This document shows, one piece after another, positions 18,264 through 27,400 of a stretch of 64,000 bases of DNA. The number at the start of each line of letters is the position of its first letter. Positions within the stretch are counted from its first letter, which is position 1. The position numbers and the translations under genes were made by a program. Source of the stretch: Streptomyces hyderabadensis (GTDB lineage: Bacteria; Actinomycetota; Actinomycetes; Streptomycetales; Streptomycetaceae); assembly GCF_020404845.1 (NCBI RefSeq), contig NZ_JAIOJZ010000004.1, positions 124,001-188,000 of the forward strand, given 5' to 3'. A model generated the notes under the pieces. The model was not told the origin of the DNA and searched no databases. It saw nothing but the letters and a program-made list of their open reading frames with translations.

Positions 18264-19202
18264 ATGACGACGCTGACGGAAGCCGACGCGCTCGAGGGCC
18301 TGCGCGACGCGCTCGGCCTGCTCAAGGACCGGGAGCAGGTGGCCGAACGGCTGCTCGACTCGTCCGCCAAGCACTCCTTCGACCCGGACAAGGAGCTGGA
18401 CTGGGACGCGCCGTTCGAGGACGGCAAGTGGTTCTGGCCGCCGGAGCTGGTGTCGCTGTACGACACCCCGATGTGGCAGCGGATGAGCGAGGAGCAGCGC
18501 ATCCTGCTCTCCCAGCACGAGGCCGCCGCGCTCGCCTCGCTCGGCATCTGGTTCGAGCTGATCCTGATGCAGCTGCTGGTCCGGCACATCTACGACAAGG
18601 CGGCGACGAGCGCCCACGTGCGCTACGCACTCACCGAGATCGAGGACGAGTGCCGGCACTCGAAGATGTTCGCCCGGCTGATATCCCGCGGCGAGACGCC
18701 CTGGTACCCGGTGAGCCCGGTCCACCAGCACCTGGGGCGCCTGTTCAAGACGATCTCCACCACGCCCGGCTCCTTCACCGCCACGCTGCTCGGCGAGGAG
18801 GTCCTGGACTGGATGCAGCGGCTGACCTTCCCGGACGAGCGGGTCCAGCCGCTGATCCGGGGCGTCACGCGCATCCACGTCGTCGAGGAGGCCCGGCACG
18901 TGCGGTACGCCCGTGAGGAGCTGCGGCGTCAGATGGTCACGGCCCCGAAGTGGTCGCAGGAGTTCACCCGGGTCACCTCCGGCGAGTTCGCCCGGGTCTT
19001 CTCCATCGCCTTCATCAACCCGGAGGTGTACACCAACGTCGGCCTCGACAAGCGCGAGGCCCTGGCGCAGGTCAAGGCCAGCGGCCACCGCAAGGAGATC
19101 ATGCAGACCGGCGCGAAGCGCCTGACGGACTTCCTGGACGACATCGGCGTACTGCGCGGCGTGGGCCGGAAGCTGTGGCGCTCGTCGGGACTGCTGGCGT
19201 AG
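18264..19202 (+). CDS. AurF-like diiron N-oxygenase family protein
   Basis: A 312-residue helical protein of the AurF (p-aminobenzoate N-oxygenase) diiron family. Ligand-type motifs are visible: two carboxylate/His motifs, EIEDECRHSKMF and EEARHVRYAREE, plus LLGEEVLDWMQR and an early EAAALASLGIWFE. Known members oxidise aromatic amines to nitroso or nitro groups, but many genomic copies lie outside biosynthetic clusters and have no known substrate. It is followed after 62 bp by a TetR gene on the same strand, which may control it. A 220-bp divergent spacer with the Uma2 gene holds its promoter. Confidence 0.82.
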   Translation: MTTLTEADALEGLRDALGLLKDREQVAERLLDSSAKHSFDPDKELDWDAPFEDGKWFWPPELVSLYDTPMWQRMSEEQRILLSQHEAAALASLGIWFELILMQLLVRHIYDKAATSAHVRYALTEIEDECRHSKMFARLISRGETPWYPVSPVHQHLGRLFKTISTTPGSFTATLLGEEVLDWMQRLTFPDERVQPLIRGVTRIHVVEEARHVRYAREELRRQMVTAPKWSQEFTRVTSGEFARVFSIAFINPEVYTNVGLDKREALAQVKASGHRKEIMQTGAKRLTDFLDDIGVLRGVGRKLWRSSGLLA

Positions 19203-19264
19203 TCCGGCCGGTCCGCTCCGCCGTCATGAGGGGGCGCCCGGTTGTGCGGGTTACGCTGCGGTTC

Positions 19265-19918
19265 ATGACCCCGCAGGCCTCCACCCCCGCCTACCGCCGC
19301 CTCAGCGTGGAGGAGCGCCGCGTCCAGCTGCTGGACGCGGCGCTCGCCCTCTTCGCGCACCGGCCCCCGGAGGAGGTCTCCCTGGACGACGTGGCCGAAC
19401 AGGCCGGGGTCTCACGCCCGCTGGTGTACCGGTACTTCCCCGGCGGCAAGCAGCAGTTGTACGAGGCCGCGCTCGGCTCCGCCGCCGACGAGCTGCGCCT
19501 GTGTTTCGACGAGCCCCGCGTGGGCCCGCTGCTGGCCCGGCTCTCCCGCGCCCTGGACCGCTACCTGGCCTTCGTCGACGAGCACGACACCGGCTTCAGC
19601 GCGCTGCTGCGCGGCGGCAGCGTGGTCGAGACCTCGCAGACCTCGGGCATCGTGGACGGCGTCCGCCGGGCCGCGGCCGACCACATCATGCGCCACCTGG
19701 ACGTCACCGAGCCCGGCCCCCGGCTGCGGATGACCGTCCGGATGTGGATCACGGCGGTGGAGGCGGCCTCGCTGATCTGGCTGGACGAGGACAAGCAGCC
19801 GCCCCGCGACGAGCTGCGGGACTGGCTCGTGGAGCAGTTCCTGGCCGTACTGACGGTCACCGCCCGCCGCGACCCGCAGACCGCCACGCTGGTCGAGGCG
19901 CTGGCGGCGGACCTGTGA
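19265..19918 (+). CDS. TetR-family transcriptional regulator
   Basis: A 217-residue TetR-type repressor. The N-terminal helix-turn-helix is clear: RVQLLDAALALFAHRPPEEV, then SLDDVAEQAGVSRPLVYRYF, and the tail of the DNA-binding domain GGKQQLYEAAL. The C-terminal ligand-binding half (about residues 70-217) is all-helical with no specific ligand signature. It lies directly after the AurF-like gene on the same strand, which makes that oxygenase and its own promoter the most likely targets. Confidence 0.88.
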   Translation: MTPQASTPAYRRLSVEERRVQLLDAALALFAHRPPEEVSLDDVAEQAGVSRPLVYRYFPGGKQQLYEAALGSAADELRLCFDEPRVGPLLARLSRALDRYLAFVDEHDTGFSALLRGGSVVETSQTSGIVDGVRRAAADHIMRHLDVTEPGPRLRMTVRMWITAVEAASLIWLDEDKQPPRDELRDWLVEQFLAVLTVTARRDPQTATLVEALAADL

Positions 19919-19922
19919 CACC

Positions 19923-19951
19923 GGCCGGCCGGCCCCGGCGGACGGCCGGCC
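19923..19951 (+). terminator. GC-rich hairpin after the TetR gene
   Basis: GGCCGGCCG and its complement form a 9-bp stem with an 11-nt loop four bases after the stop codon. There is no T-run. A role as terminator is plausible. Confidence 0.4.
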
Positions 19952-19970
19952 GATCACCGACACTGGTGCC

Positions 19971-20294
19971 GTGAAGAGCGAAGACACCCCCTTCGAGGGC
20001 GGCCCCATGGACGGGCGTGTGCTGCCCGTCCTGGTCGGGATGACCGGGCACCCGCCGAAGACGTACCGCATCCCCGTACCGGACCCGGACGGCGGCCCGC
20101 CCACCGTGCTGGTGTACCGGAGGCAGCCCCGGGACGCCCGGGGCGGGCTGCGGTTCGCGCGCTGGAAGTACACCTACGACCCCTCGGGGCGGAAGGGCTC
20201 GGGCCGCAGGTGGCCCTGGTCGAAGCCGGACCGCCCGGCGACCGCCGATCCAGACGCCACGCCGCACGGCAAGCCGGACGACGCGGACGGGTGA
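19971..20294 (+). CDS. Conserved hypothetical protein
   Basis: A 107-residue soluble protein with no domain I can name. The middle (VLVGMTGHPPKTYRIPVPD, then LVYRRQPRDARG and ARWKYTYDP) looks like a compact beta-sheet domain of the kind annotated as hypothetical in many streptomycetes. The C-terminal 30 residues are charged and likely disordered. The start is the GTG 50 bases after the TetR stop; ribosome-binding sequence is weak. Confidence 0.6.
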   Translation: MKSEDTPFEGGPMDGRVLPVLVGMTGHPPKTYRIPVPDPDGGPPTVLVYRRQPRDARGGLRFARWKYTYDPSGRKGSGRRWPWSKPDRPATADPDATPHGKPDDADG

Positions 20295-20397
20295 CCTGCT
20301 TGCGCCGATCCGCGCACACTCGGCGCGCGAAGCCCGCGCACCCGCCACATGCTCACCGTGCGGAGCGGACCCGCCGCCCCGCGTCGGAGGTGATGGC

Positions 20398-21555
20398 GTG
20401 TCAGGAAGGCTTCTGCGTCTGGTGTGTACGGCGGCGGTGGCGGCCGGGATCGTCCTCGCGCCCGTGCCCGCCGCGGCCGAACCCGCGCCCGGTACGGCCG
20501 ACGACCGCACCGTGGCCGGGCTGCTGACGGACCTTCAGCGGCTGTACCGGGAGGCGGAGCGGGCCACCGAGACCTACAACGGCACCGAGGAGCGCCTGAA
20601 GGAGCAGCGCGCCGAGGTGCGGCGGCTGGACGCCGAGCTGGCGCGGGCCCGCACGTCCCTGCACGACAGCCGGGGCGCGGCCGGGCGGCTGGCCCGGCAG
20701 CAGTACCAGAGCAGCAGCAACCTCTCCCCCTACCTTCGGCTGCTGCTGGCCCGCGACCCGCAGCACGCGATCGACCAGGGCCATGTGATCGGCCGGCTGG
20801 CCCGGGAGCGGGTCGACACGGTGGGCCGCCTGACGGGCGACGAGAAGAAGGCGCAGGAGCTGTCCCGGCGCTCGCGCGAGGCCCTGGCCCGGCAGGCCGC
20901 CCTGGCCGAGCGCCAGGAGGAGGAACGGGACGGGGTGCGCGAACGCCTGCGCGCCGTCGAGGAGCTGCTCGCCTCCCTCACCCCCGAGCAACTGGCCGCG
21001 CTGGCGGAGCTGGAGAACAGCGGGATCGCCGAGGAGCAGGAGCGGTTCCTGGCGTCCGGCGCGCTCGGCGACGACGCCAAGCCGTCCGCCGGGGGCGAGA
21101 GCGCGGTGCGCTTCGCGGTGGAGCAGCTCGGCAAGCCGTACGAGTGGGGCGCCGAGGGCCCGGCGTCGTACGACTGCTCGGGGCTGACCTCGGTGGCCTG
21201 GGAGCGGGCCGGGACGCCGATCCCGCGGACCAGCCAGGAGCAGTGGGCGCGCCTGGACCACGTGCCGTTGGACGAGCTGCGCCCCGGCGACCTGGTCGTG
21301 TACTTCCCCGAGGCCACGCACGTGGCGATGTACCTCGGCGACGGCATGGTCGTCCAGGCACCGCGGCCCGGCGCCGACGTCAAGGTGTCACCGATCGCCG
21401 CCAACCCGGTCCTGGGCGCCGTACGGCCCGACCCGGACGGGGAGCCGGTACGGCGCTACACGCCGCCGAGGCTCCCCGCGGGGGCGACGGACGGGTCGGA
21501 CCAGGGGTACGCGGCGTCCTACGCGCCCGCGGCGCCCGAGACCTCGGCCAGGTAG
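20398..21555 (+). CDS. Secreted NlpC/P60 peptidoglycan endopeptidase
   Basis: A 385-residue exported D,L-endopeptidase. It has a signal peptide (LVCTAAVAAGIVLAPVPAAA), a long coiled coil (residues about 40-225, rich in Glu, Arg and Leu) and a C-terminal NlpC/P60 domain with catalytic Cys260 in YDCSGLT and His308 in THVAMYLG. It would cut peptide stems in the wall, probably regulated by the coiled coil as in RipA-like enzymes. The C-terminal tail (about 30 residues) is low-complexity. Its 3' end overlaps the end of the convergent monooxygenase gene by 37 bp. The GTG start has GGAGGTGATGG upstream. Confidence 0.88.
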   Translation: MSGRLLRLVCTAAVAAGIVLAPVPAAAEPAPGTADDRTVAGLLTDLQRLYREAERATETYNGTEERLKEQRAEVRRLDAELARARTSLHDSRGAAGRLARQQYQSSSNLSPYLRLLLARDPQHAIDQGHVIGRLARERVDTVGRLTGDEKKAQELSRRSREALARQAALAERQEEERDGVRERLRAVEELLASLTPEQLAALAELENSGIAEEQERFLASGALGDDAKPSAGGESAVRFAVEQLGKPYEWGAEGPASYDCSGLTSVAWERAGTPIPRTSQEQWARLDHVPLDELRPGDLVVYFPEATHVAMYLGDGMVVQAPRPGADVKVSPIAANPVLGAVRPDPDGEPVRRYTPPRLPAGATDGSDQGYAASYAPAAPETSAR

Positions 21556-22781
21556 CCCTCGGTCTTCGCCGGGTCGTAGAAGAAGTTCTCGAAGTCGGCC
21601 GGGTCGTTGAACCCGTTGGCGAAGCGGTCGGCGATGGGCTGGAGCTGCGTCGCCGCGCCGAACAGGTTGAGGACGTGCTCCGGCGGCGGGGCCAGCATGG
21701 TGTTGGTCCACTTGGTGACGTGCTGGGCGGTCTCCCAGTAGCGGTCGAAGGTCTGCTGCATCCAGGTCTCGTCGAACTCCTTGTCGCCGTGCTCGATGAT
21801 CGAGGCGAGGTAGGAGGCGGCGCACTTGGACGCGGAGTTGGAACCCTGGCCGGTGATCGGGTCGTTGGCGACGACCACGTCGGCCACGCCGAGGACGAGC
21901 CCGCCGCCGGGGAGGCGGCCGATCGGGTTGCGGACGGTGGGGGCGTAGCGGCCGGCCAGGGTGCCGCCGGCGTCGGTCAGTTCGACCTTGGTGGCCCGCG
22001 CGTACTCCCAGGGGAGGAACTTCTCCATGAGTTCCAGAGTCAGGGAGAGGTGCTCCGAGGGGTCCTTGACGTCCTTGAAGGCGTCCAGCGGGCCGCCGGG
22101 TATGCCCTCCCAGAACAGGATGTCGGCGCGGCCCGAGGTGGTGAACGTCGGCATGATGAACATCTCGCCGACGCCCGGCACCAGGTTGCAGCGCACGGCC
22201 TCCGTCTCCGGGTGCTCGGGCCGCGGGCCCATCCCGTGCACGTAGGCGACGGCGAGGGCGCGCTGCGGCTCGCTGTACGGCGACCGCTCCGCGTCCCGGC
22301 CGAACATCTGGACCAGCTCGCCCTTGCCCGCCGAGACCAGGACGAGGTCGTAGGCCCGGGAGAAGTAGTCCAGGTCGCCGACGGCCGCGCCGTGGATGAC
22401 CAGCTGGCCGCCGCGCTGGGCGAAGGTCTCCATCCAGCCGGCCATCTTCACCCGCTGGTCGACCGACTGCGCGAAGCCGTCGAGGCGGCCCAGCCAGTCG
22501 ATCGCGCGCTGCGAGGGGCCCGGGTCGAAGGAGCCGGGGGCCGCCACCGAGACGCCGAGTCCCTCGATCTTCGGGGCCTGGGACTCCCAGAAGTTCAGCT
22601 GGAGATCGCGCTCGTGCTGGAGTGCCGTGTGGAACATGCACTGCGTCGACATGACCCGGCCGGTGCGGATCTCGTCCGCGGTCCGGTTGGACATCAGGGT
22701 GACCTCGTAGCCGTGCGACTGCAGGCCGAGGGCGAGCTGGAGACCGGACTGGCCGGCTCCGACGACGAGTATCTTCCGCAT
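21519..22781 (-). CDS. Styrene monooxygenase-type FAD-dependent oxygenase
   Basis: A 420-residue flavoprotein of the StyA/styrene monooxygenase-like group. The Rossmann motif VVGAGQSGLQLALGL (Gly8, Gly10, Gly13) is at the N-terminus. The middle (GVGEMFIMPTFTTSG) and the late DPITGQGSNSASKCA segment resemble the FAD contact region of this class. It lacks a fused reductase, so reduced flavin must come from elsewhere. It begins 44 bp after the CvnD gene on the same strand, so it looks like the fifth gene of the conservon operon, a place often held by a cytochrome P450. AGGAG lies upstream of the ATG. Substrate is unknown. Confidence 0.8.
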   Translation of the reverse strand: MRKILVVGAGQSGLQLALGLQSHGYEVTLMSNRTADEIRTGRVMSTQCMFHTALQHERDLQLNFWESQAPKIEGLGVSVAAPGSFDPGPSQRAIDWLGRLDGFAQSVDQRVKMAGWMETFAQRGGQLVIHGAAVGDLDYFSRAYDLVLVSAGKGELVQMFGRDAERSPYSEPQRALAVAYVHGMGPRPEHPETEAVRCNLVPGVGEMFIMPTFTTSGRADILFWEGIPGGPLDAFKDVKDPSEHLSLTLELMEKFLPWEYARATKVELTDAGGTLAGRYAPTVRNPIGRLPGGGLVLGVADVVVANDPITGQGSNSASKCAASYLASIIEHGDKEFDETWMQQTFDRYWETAQHVTKWTNTMLAPPPEHVLNLFGAATQLQPIADRFANGFNDPADFENFFYDPAKTEGYLAEVSGAAGA

Positions 22782-22825
22782 GCGGTTTCCGTCTCCTGGT
22801 CGAGGGCGTCTGGACGAGGGTTCGT

Positions 22826-23467
22826 CTACTCGGGTGTTTCGTCGAGCGCGTGGCCCACGAGGGACAAGAGGGTCTCGATGGCCGAGATCCGACGGCGCGC
22901 ATCCATGATCATTACAGGTATGTGCGCCGGGATCGTCAACGCCTCCCGCACGTCCTCCGCCTCGAACAGCTCGCTGCCGTCGAAGTGGTTGACCGCGACG
23001 ACGTACGGCAGTCCGCAGCTCTCGAAGTAGTCCAGCGCCGGCCAGCAGTCCTTCAGGCGCCGGGTGTCGGCCAGCACGACGGCGCCGATCGCGCCGCGCA
23101 CCAGGTCGTCCCACATGAACCAGAACCGCTGCTGGCCCGGGGTGCCGAACAGGTAGAGCACCAGGTCGTCGTCGAGCGTGATGCGGCCGAAGTCCATGGC
23201 CACGGTGGTGGTGAGCTTGCCCGGGGTGGCGGTGAGGTCGTCGGTCTCCTCACTCGCCTCGGTCATCAGCGCCTCGGTCTGCAGGGGCGTGATCTCCGAT
23301 ACGGCGGTGACCAGCGTGGTCTTGCCCACGCCGAACCCTCCCGCGACGACGATCTTCGTGGCGACCGGAGCGCGGGTGGGATCCGTCTGCCAGGGCTGCA
23401 CGGGCCCGTCGGTGTCGACGAGCGGGGGGACGCCGAACGCGGCGGCGTCAGAGACGACGGAGTCCAC
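22826..23467 (-). CDS. cvnD: Conservon GTPase CvnD
   Basis: A 213-residue Ras-like small GTPase. The P-loop is GGFGVGKTTLV; the switch region shows TTTVAMDFGRI; the DxxG position reads FGTPGQQRF; and the specificity motif is the degenerate NHFDG in place of NKxD. Such proteins work with CvnA-C in heteromeric signalling complexes at the membrane, comparable to eukaryotic receptor-G-protein modules. I start at the GTG with AAAGGG seven bases upstream; the upstream extension is unrelated. The start overlaps the CvnC 3' end by 20 bp. Confidence 0.9.
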   Translation of the reverse strand: MDSVVSDAAAFGVPPLVDTDGPVQPWQTDPTRAPVATKIVVAGGFGVGKTTLVTAVSEITPLQTEALMTEASEETDDLTATPGKLTTTVAMDFGRITLDDDLVLYLFGTPGQQRFWFMWDDLVRGAIGAVVLADTRRLKDCWPALDYFESCGLPYVVAVNHFDGSELFEAEDVREALTIPAHIPVMIMDARRRISAIETLLSLVGHALDETPE

Positions 23468-23900
23468 TGAGCACCCTTTCGAGCAGAGCGCGGTCCGGGC
23501 GGCCCGTGCCGTGGCCGGTCCCGGTGCCGTACACACGGATCTTTCCCTGGTCCGCCAGGTCGCTGAGGAGCACGCGGACCACGCCGAGCGGCATCTTCAG
23601 CAGCGCGGCGATCTCGGCCACCGTACGCATCCGGCGGCACAGTTCGACGATGGCCCGCATCTCCGGCATCACGCGGGAGGTGAGGCCGCCATTCGTCAGT
23701 TCCTTGCGCTCCTCGGCGGCTTCGAGCGCGGCGGTGCCGGCCGTGGCGCCGACGAACGTCTCGACGAGCAGCACATGGCCGAAGCGGGTGCGGCCGCCGG
23801 TGAGCGAGTAGGGGCGTACGCGGGCGGGCTTGCGGTCGGCACCGCGCACGGGGAGGTGTCCCCGGCCGTTCTTGCCGGGTTTTCCGGGACTGCTGCTCAT
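23448..23900 (-). CDS. cvnC: Conservon protein CvnC (DUF742)
   Basis: A 150-residue DUF742 protein. The central part (RPYSLTGGRTR and VMPEMRAIVELCRRMRTVAE) and the winged-helix-like end (LKMPLGVVRVLLSDLADQGK) match CvnC proteins. The N-terminal 25 residues are basic and probably flexible. It overlaps CvnB by 4 bp (ATGA) and CvnD by 20 bp, so the conservon is translated as a unit. In the family CvnC is a small adaptor that contacts CvnD or other partners; details are not known. Confidence 0.9.
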   Translation of the reverse strand: MSSSPGKPGKNGRGHLPVRGADRKPARVRPYSLTGGRTRFGHVLLVETFVGATAGTAALEAAEERKELTNGGLTSRVMPEMRAIVELCRRMRTVAEIAALLKMPLGVVRVLLSDLADQGKIRVYGTGTGHGTGRPDRALLERVLSGLRRL

Positions 23901-24400
23901 CGGGCGCTCCCCGTCGACTCGGACTCCAGGGACTTCCGCAGCTCGGTGCGGAGTTCGGGGGTCAGGACGTGGCCGGCGCGGCCGACGAAGAGCGCCATGT
24001 GGTACGCCACGACGCTCATGTCGCAGTCCGCGGAGCCGTGCACGCCGAGCAGCGAGCCGTCGCTGATCGACATCACGAACAGGCTGCCCTCGTCCATGGC
24101 GACCATCGTGTGCTTCACGGTGCCGAAGTCCATCAGCCGGGCGGCGCCGATGGTCAGGCTGCCGACGCCGGAGACGACGGTGGCGAGGTCGGCGGCGGAG
24201 CCGCGGGGGCCCGCCCGGGGCGTCTCGCGGACCTGCCGGGCCTCCTCGTTGCGGCCGGGGTCGGAGGACAGGAGCAGGAGCCCGTCGGAGGAGACCACGG
24301 CGACCGACTGGATGCCGGGCACCTCCTCGACGAGGTTGGTCAGCAGCCAGTGGAGATTGCGGGCTTCACTGCTCAGTCCGAAGGTACTGGGCGCGGTCAA
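23897..24400 (-). CDS. cvnB: Conservon protein CvnB (roadblock/LC7)
   Basis: A 167-residue roadblock/LC7-domain protein (NLHWLLTNLVEEVPGIQSVA, SSDGLLLLSS, and later VKHTMVAMDEGSLFVMSI). Roadblock proteins regulate small GTPases, so it likely acts on CvnD. The start codon is TTG, supported by GAGGAGG seven bases upstream and by the TTGA overlap with the CvnA stop. The C-terminal 25 residues are charged. Confidence 0.9.
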   Translation of the reverse strand: MTAPSTFGLSSEARNLHWLLTNLVEEVPGIQSVAVVSSDGLLLLSSDPGRNEEARQVRETPRAGPRGSAADLATVVSGVGSLTIGAARLMDFGTVKHTMVAMDEGSLFVMSISDGSLLGVHGSADCDMSVVAYHMALFVGRAGHVLTPELRTELRKSLESESTGSAR

Positions 24401-27400
24401 CTGCTTGCCTCCTCGACAGTGCCCCCCGTGGCTTCTTCGGTTGTGTCCGCGTCGACCGGCGCCTGCCGCGGTCCGGTGCGGTCCGCGATCTCCGCCTCGA
24501 CGTCGCGGCGGCCCGCCTCCGCCCCCCGGCGGAATCCGCCCAGCCGGCGGCGGAGCGCGTCGGCGTCGACGGACCCCGACGTGCGCGGGCGCGGCACCGC
24601 GGCGGGGGTGGTGAGCTTCGGGGTCCGCTTGGGCAGCCCCTTGTCGGTGACGGGTTCGGCGGGCTCGGTGCCCGCGGTCCGGCCGGCGTCCCCGGCCGGC
24701 CCGGTGCCCTCGGCCCGGGCGGCTTCCGCGCCCGGGCCGGTGCCCTCGTCCGGCGTGCGGTCGTGGGCGTCGGGTCCGATGGCGTACGGGTCGGTGACCG
24801 GCTCCGCCGAGTCCTCCGGCTCCGCCCGGGTCTCCGGCTCCGCCGGGGTCTCAGGCTCCGCCGGGACCGGCAGGAAGAGGGCCATCGTGGCGTCGTCGGG
24901 GAGGTCGCTGCCGGGGGCGGCACCGTCCCCGGGGGCCTCCGCCGCGTCGTCCTGCCCGGACTGCCCCGGAACGGCCACGTCGTCCGGGGCGCCGAGCCCC
25001 GGGGCGCGGTCCTGCGCACCGGGACCGTCCGGGACGGGCTCCCGCGGGGCGAGGTCCGGGGCGTCAAGGCCCGGGGAACCGGAGCCGACCGGAGCGGGGC
25101 CCTGCGAACCGGGGCCCTGCGAACCGGAGTCCAGGGCGGGGCCCTGCGCGCCGGGGGCGTCCGAAGCGGGGCCCTGCGGGGCGGAGCCCTGAGAGCCGGG
25201 GGCGTCCGGCGCGGGACCCTGCGGGGCGGAGCCCGGGGCGCCGGGGGCGTCCGAAGCGGCACCCTGCGGGGCAGAGCCCTGGGAGCCGGGGCCATCCGGA
25301 GCGGCACCCTGCGGGGCGGGGTCCTGCGCGTCGGGGGCGTCCGGAGCGGGGCCCTGCGGGGCGGAGCCCGGGGTGCTGGGGGCCGGTGTCTCCGCGCGGG
25401 CGGGGGCGGCCTCCGTGGCGGCGGGGGCGTCCGAATCCGCGCGGAGCGCGTCCGCCTCGGCGCGGCGTACGGCGTCCTCCGCCGAGGCCACCAGCGGGTC
25501 GGTGCCGGGCGGCTCCGCCTCCGGGCCGGCGTCCTGTTCCGCCTGCCCCGCCTTCTCCGCCCGCCCGTGCAGGACGTTGGAGTTGGCCTCCGCGTCCGCG
25601 CCGGGCAGGGTGAAGGAACCGGTGCCGTCGGACACCGGAACGGTCGGGGCCAGCGCGGCCGGCGGGGCCGCGGCGAGCAGCGGGCCCGGGAGGACGACGA
25701 CGGCCGCGACGCCGCCCTGCTTCTGCTCCCGCAGCCGGACCCGCGCCCCGTGCCGGTGGGCGAGCCGGGCGACGACGTAGAGGCCGAGCCCGAGACCGTC
25801 CTCGCCCTCCTGGTCGTACGGCGCGTCCGGGTCGAAGTCGGTGAGGCGGGCGTTGAGCCGCTGGAGGCGTTCGGTGGCCATGCCGATGCCCTCGTCCTGG
25901 ACGGAGAGCATCACCTCGCCGTTCTCCAGAAGCCAGCCGGAGACCTCGACGGGCAGGTCCGGCGGCGAGAAGGAGGTGGCGTTCTCCATCAGCTCGGCCA
26001 GCAGGTGGGAGAGGTCGTCGGCGGCGAACCCGGCCACGTGGGCGTGCGGCGGCAGCGCGGCGATGCGCACCCGCTCGTACCGCTCGATCTCGCTGACCGC
26101 GGCCCGCACCACGTCGACCAGCGGCACCGGCGAGGCGCTGTGCTGGACGTGCTCGGTACCGGCGAGCACCAGGAGGTTCTCGCTGTGCCGGCGCATGACC
26201 GTGGCGAAGTGGTCGAGCTTGAACAGGGTGGCGAGGCGGTCCGGGTCCTGCTCGCGCTCCTCCAGGCCCTCGATGACGGCCAGTTGCCGCTCGACCAGGC
26301 CGAGGGTGCGCAGCGCGAGGTTGACGAAGGTGGAGCCGATGCTCTTGCGCACCACCTCCAGCTGGGCGGCGGACTCGGCGAGTTCGGCGCGCAGTTCCTC
26401 GCGGGCGTCGGCCATCTTCTGCCGCTGGCCGACCAGGTGCTTGCGGTCGGACTCCAGCGTGGCGACCCGCCCGGCGAGCGTCGCGGCGTGCCGGTGCAGG
26501 GCGTTGACGGAGCGGACGACCTGTGCGAACTCGTCGTTGCGGCCGGTGAAGGCGACCGGCTCCTGGGTCGTCGGGTCCTCCGCCTCGGCCAGCCGGGCCG
26601 AGCCGCGGCGCAGCACCGACAGGGGGCGGGTGAGGGTGCGGGCCAGGGCGGTGGCGATGCCGACGGCGAGCAGGATCAGGGCGCCGAGGACGGCGATCCG
26701 GATCTCCAGCGCGGTGACGTCGTCGTCGCGCAGCTGCTCCAGGTCCTGGACGCGCTTCTCGTACAGCGCGGACTCCGCGCCCCGCATCGCGTCCACGCGG
26801 GCGGAGAGCGCGGCGTCCAGCCGCTTGGTGCTGGTGCGCAGGTCGCCGTCGGAGAGCGTGGGCTCGTCGGTGAGACCGGCCAGGTACTTCTCGGCCGAGT
26901 TGACCTCGGGCCCGGCGACGGTGGCGTCGAAGCTGCTCCGCGCCTCCTTGGGGGCGCCCTCGCGGAAGTCGGCGAGGGCCGCGTCGGAGCGCACCCGGGC
27001 CTGCTGGGCGGCGGCGGAGAGCGCGTCGCGCTGCTCGGCGTCGGCGTCCGAGGTGCTGGTGGTCTCGGTGGGCAGGCCGGTGACCGGGTCGATGACGGTC
27101 TCGGTGCTGCTCGGCACGTTCAGCGCCGCCAGCAGCAGGCCGCGGGTGGCGGCGGCCTGCTGGACGGCGGTGTCCAGCTCGGCCAGCGCGTACGCGCCGG
27201 AGCCCGCGCGGGGCGGCATCTCCTCGGCCAGTTGCTCGGCCAGGGCGTGGAGTTCGGTGATCGCCTCCGAGTACGCCTGGTGGGCCTGGAGCGCGGTGCT
27301 CTTGCCGGTGAGGGCGGCGCGGCGCAGCGCGGCGACGGCGTCGAGGTCCTCGCGCAGGGAGGCGGGCGTGTCGGGGTCGGCGCGCAGCTCCTCCACCTGG

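Noticed and set aside
20424..23030. Open frame of 868 codons crossing the endopeptidase and flavoprotein genes
   Set aside because: It crosses two convergent real genes in the wrong frame with Gly/Arg-rich composition.
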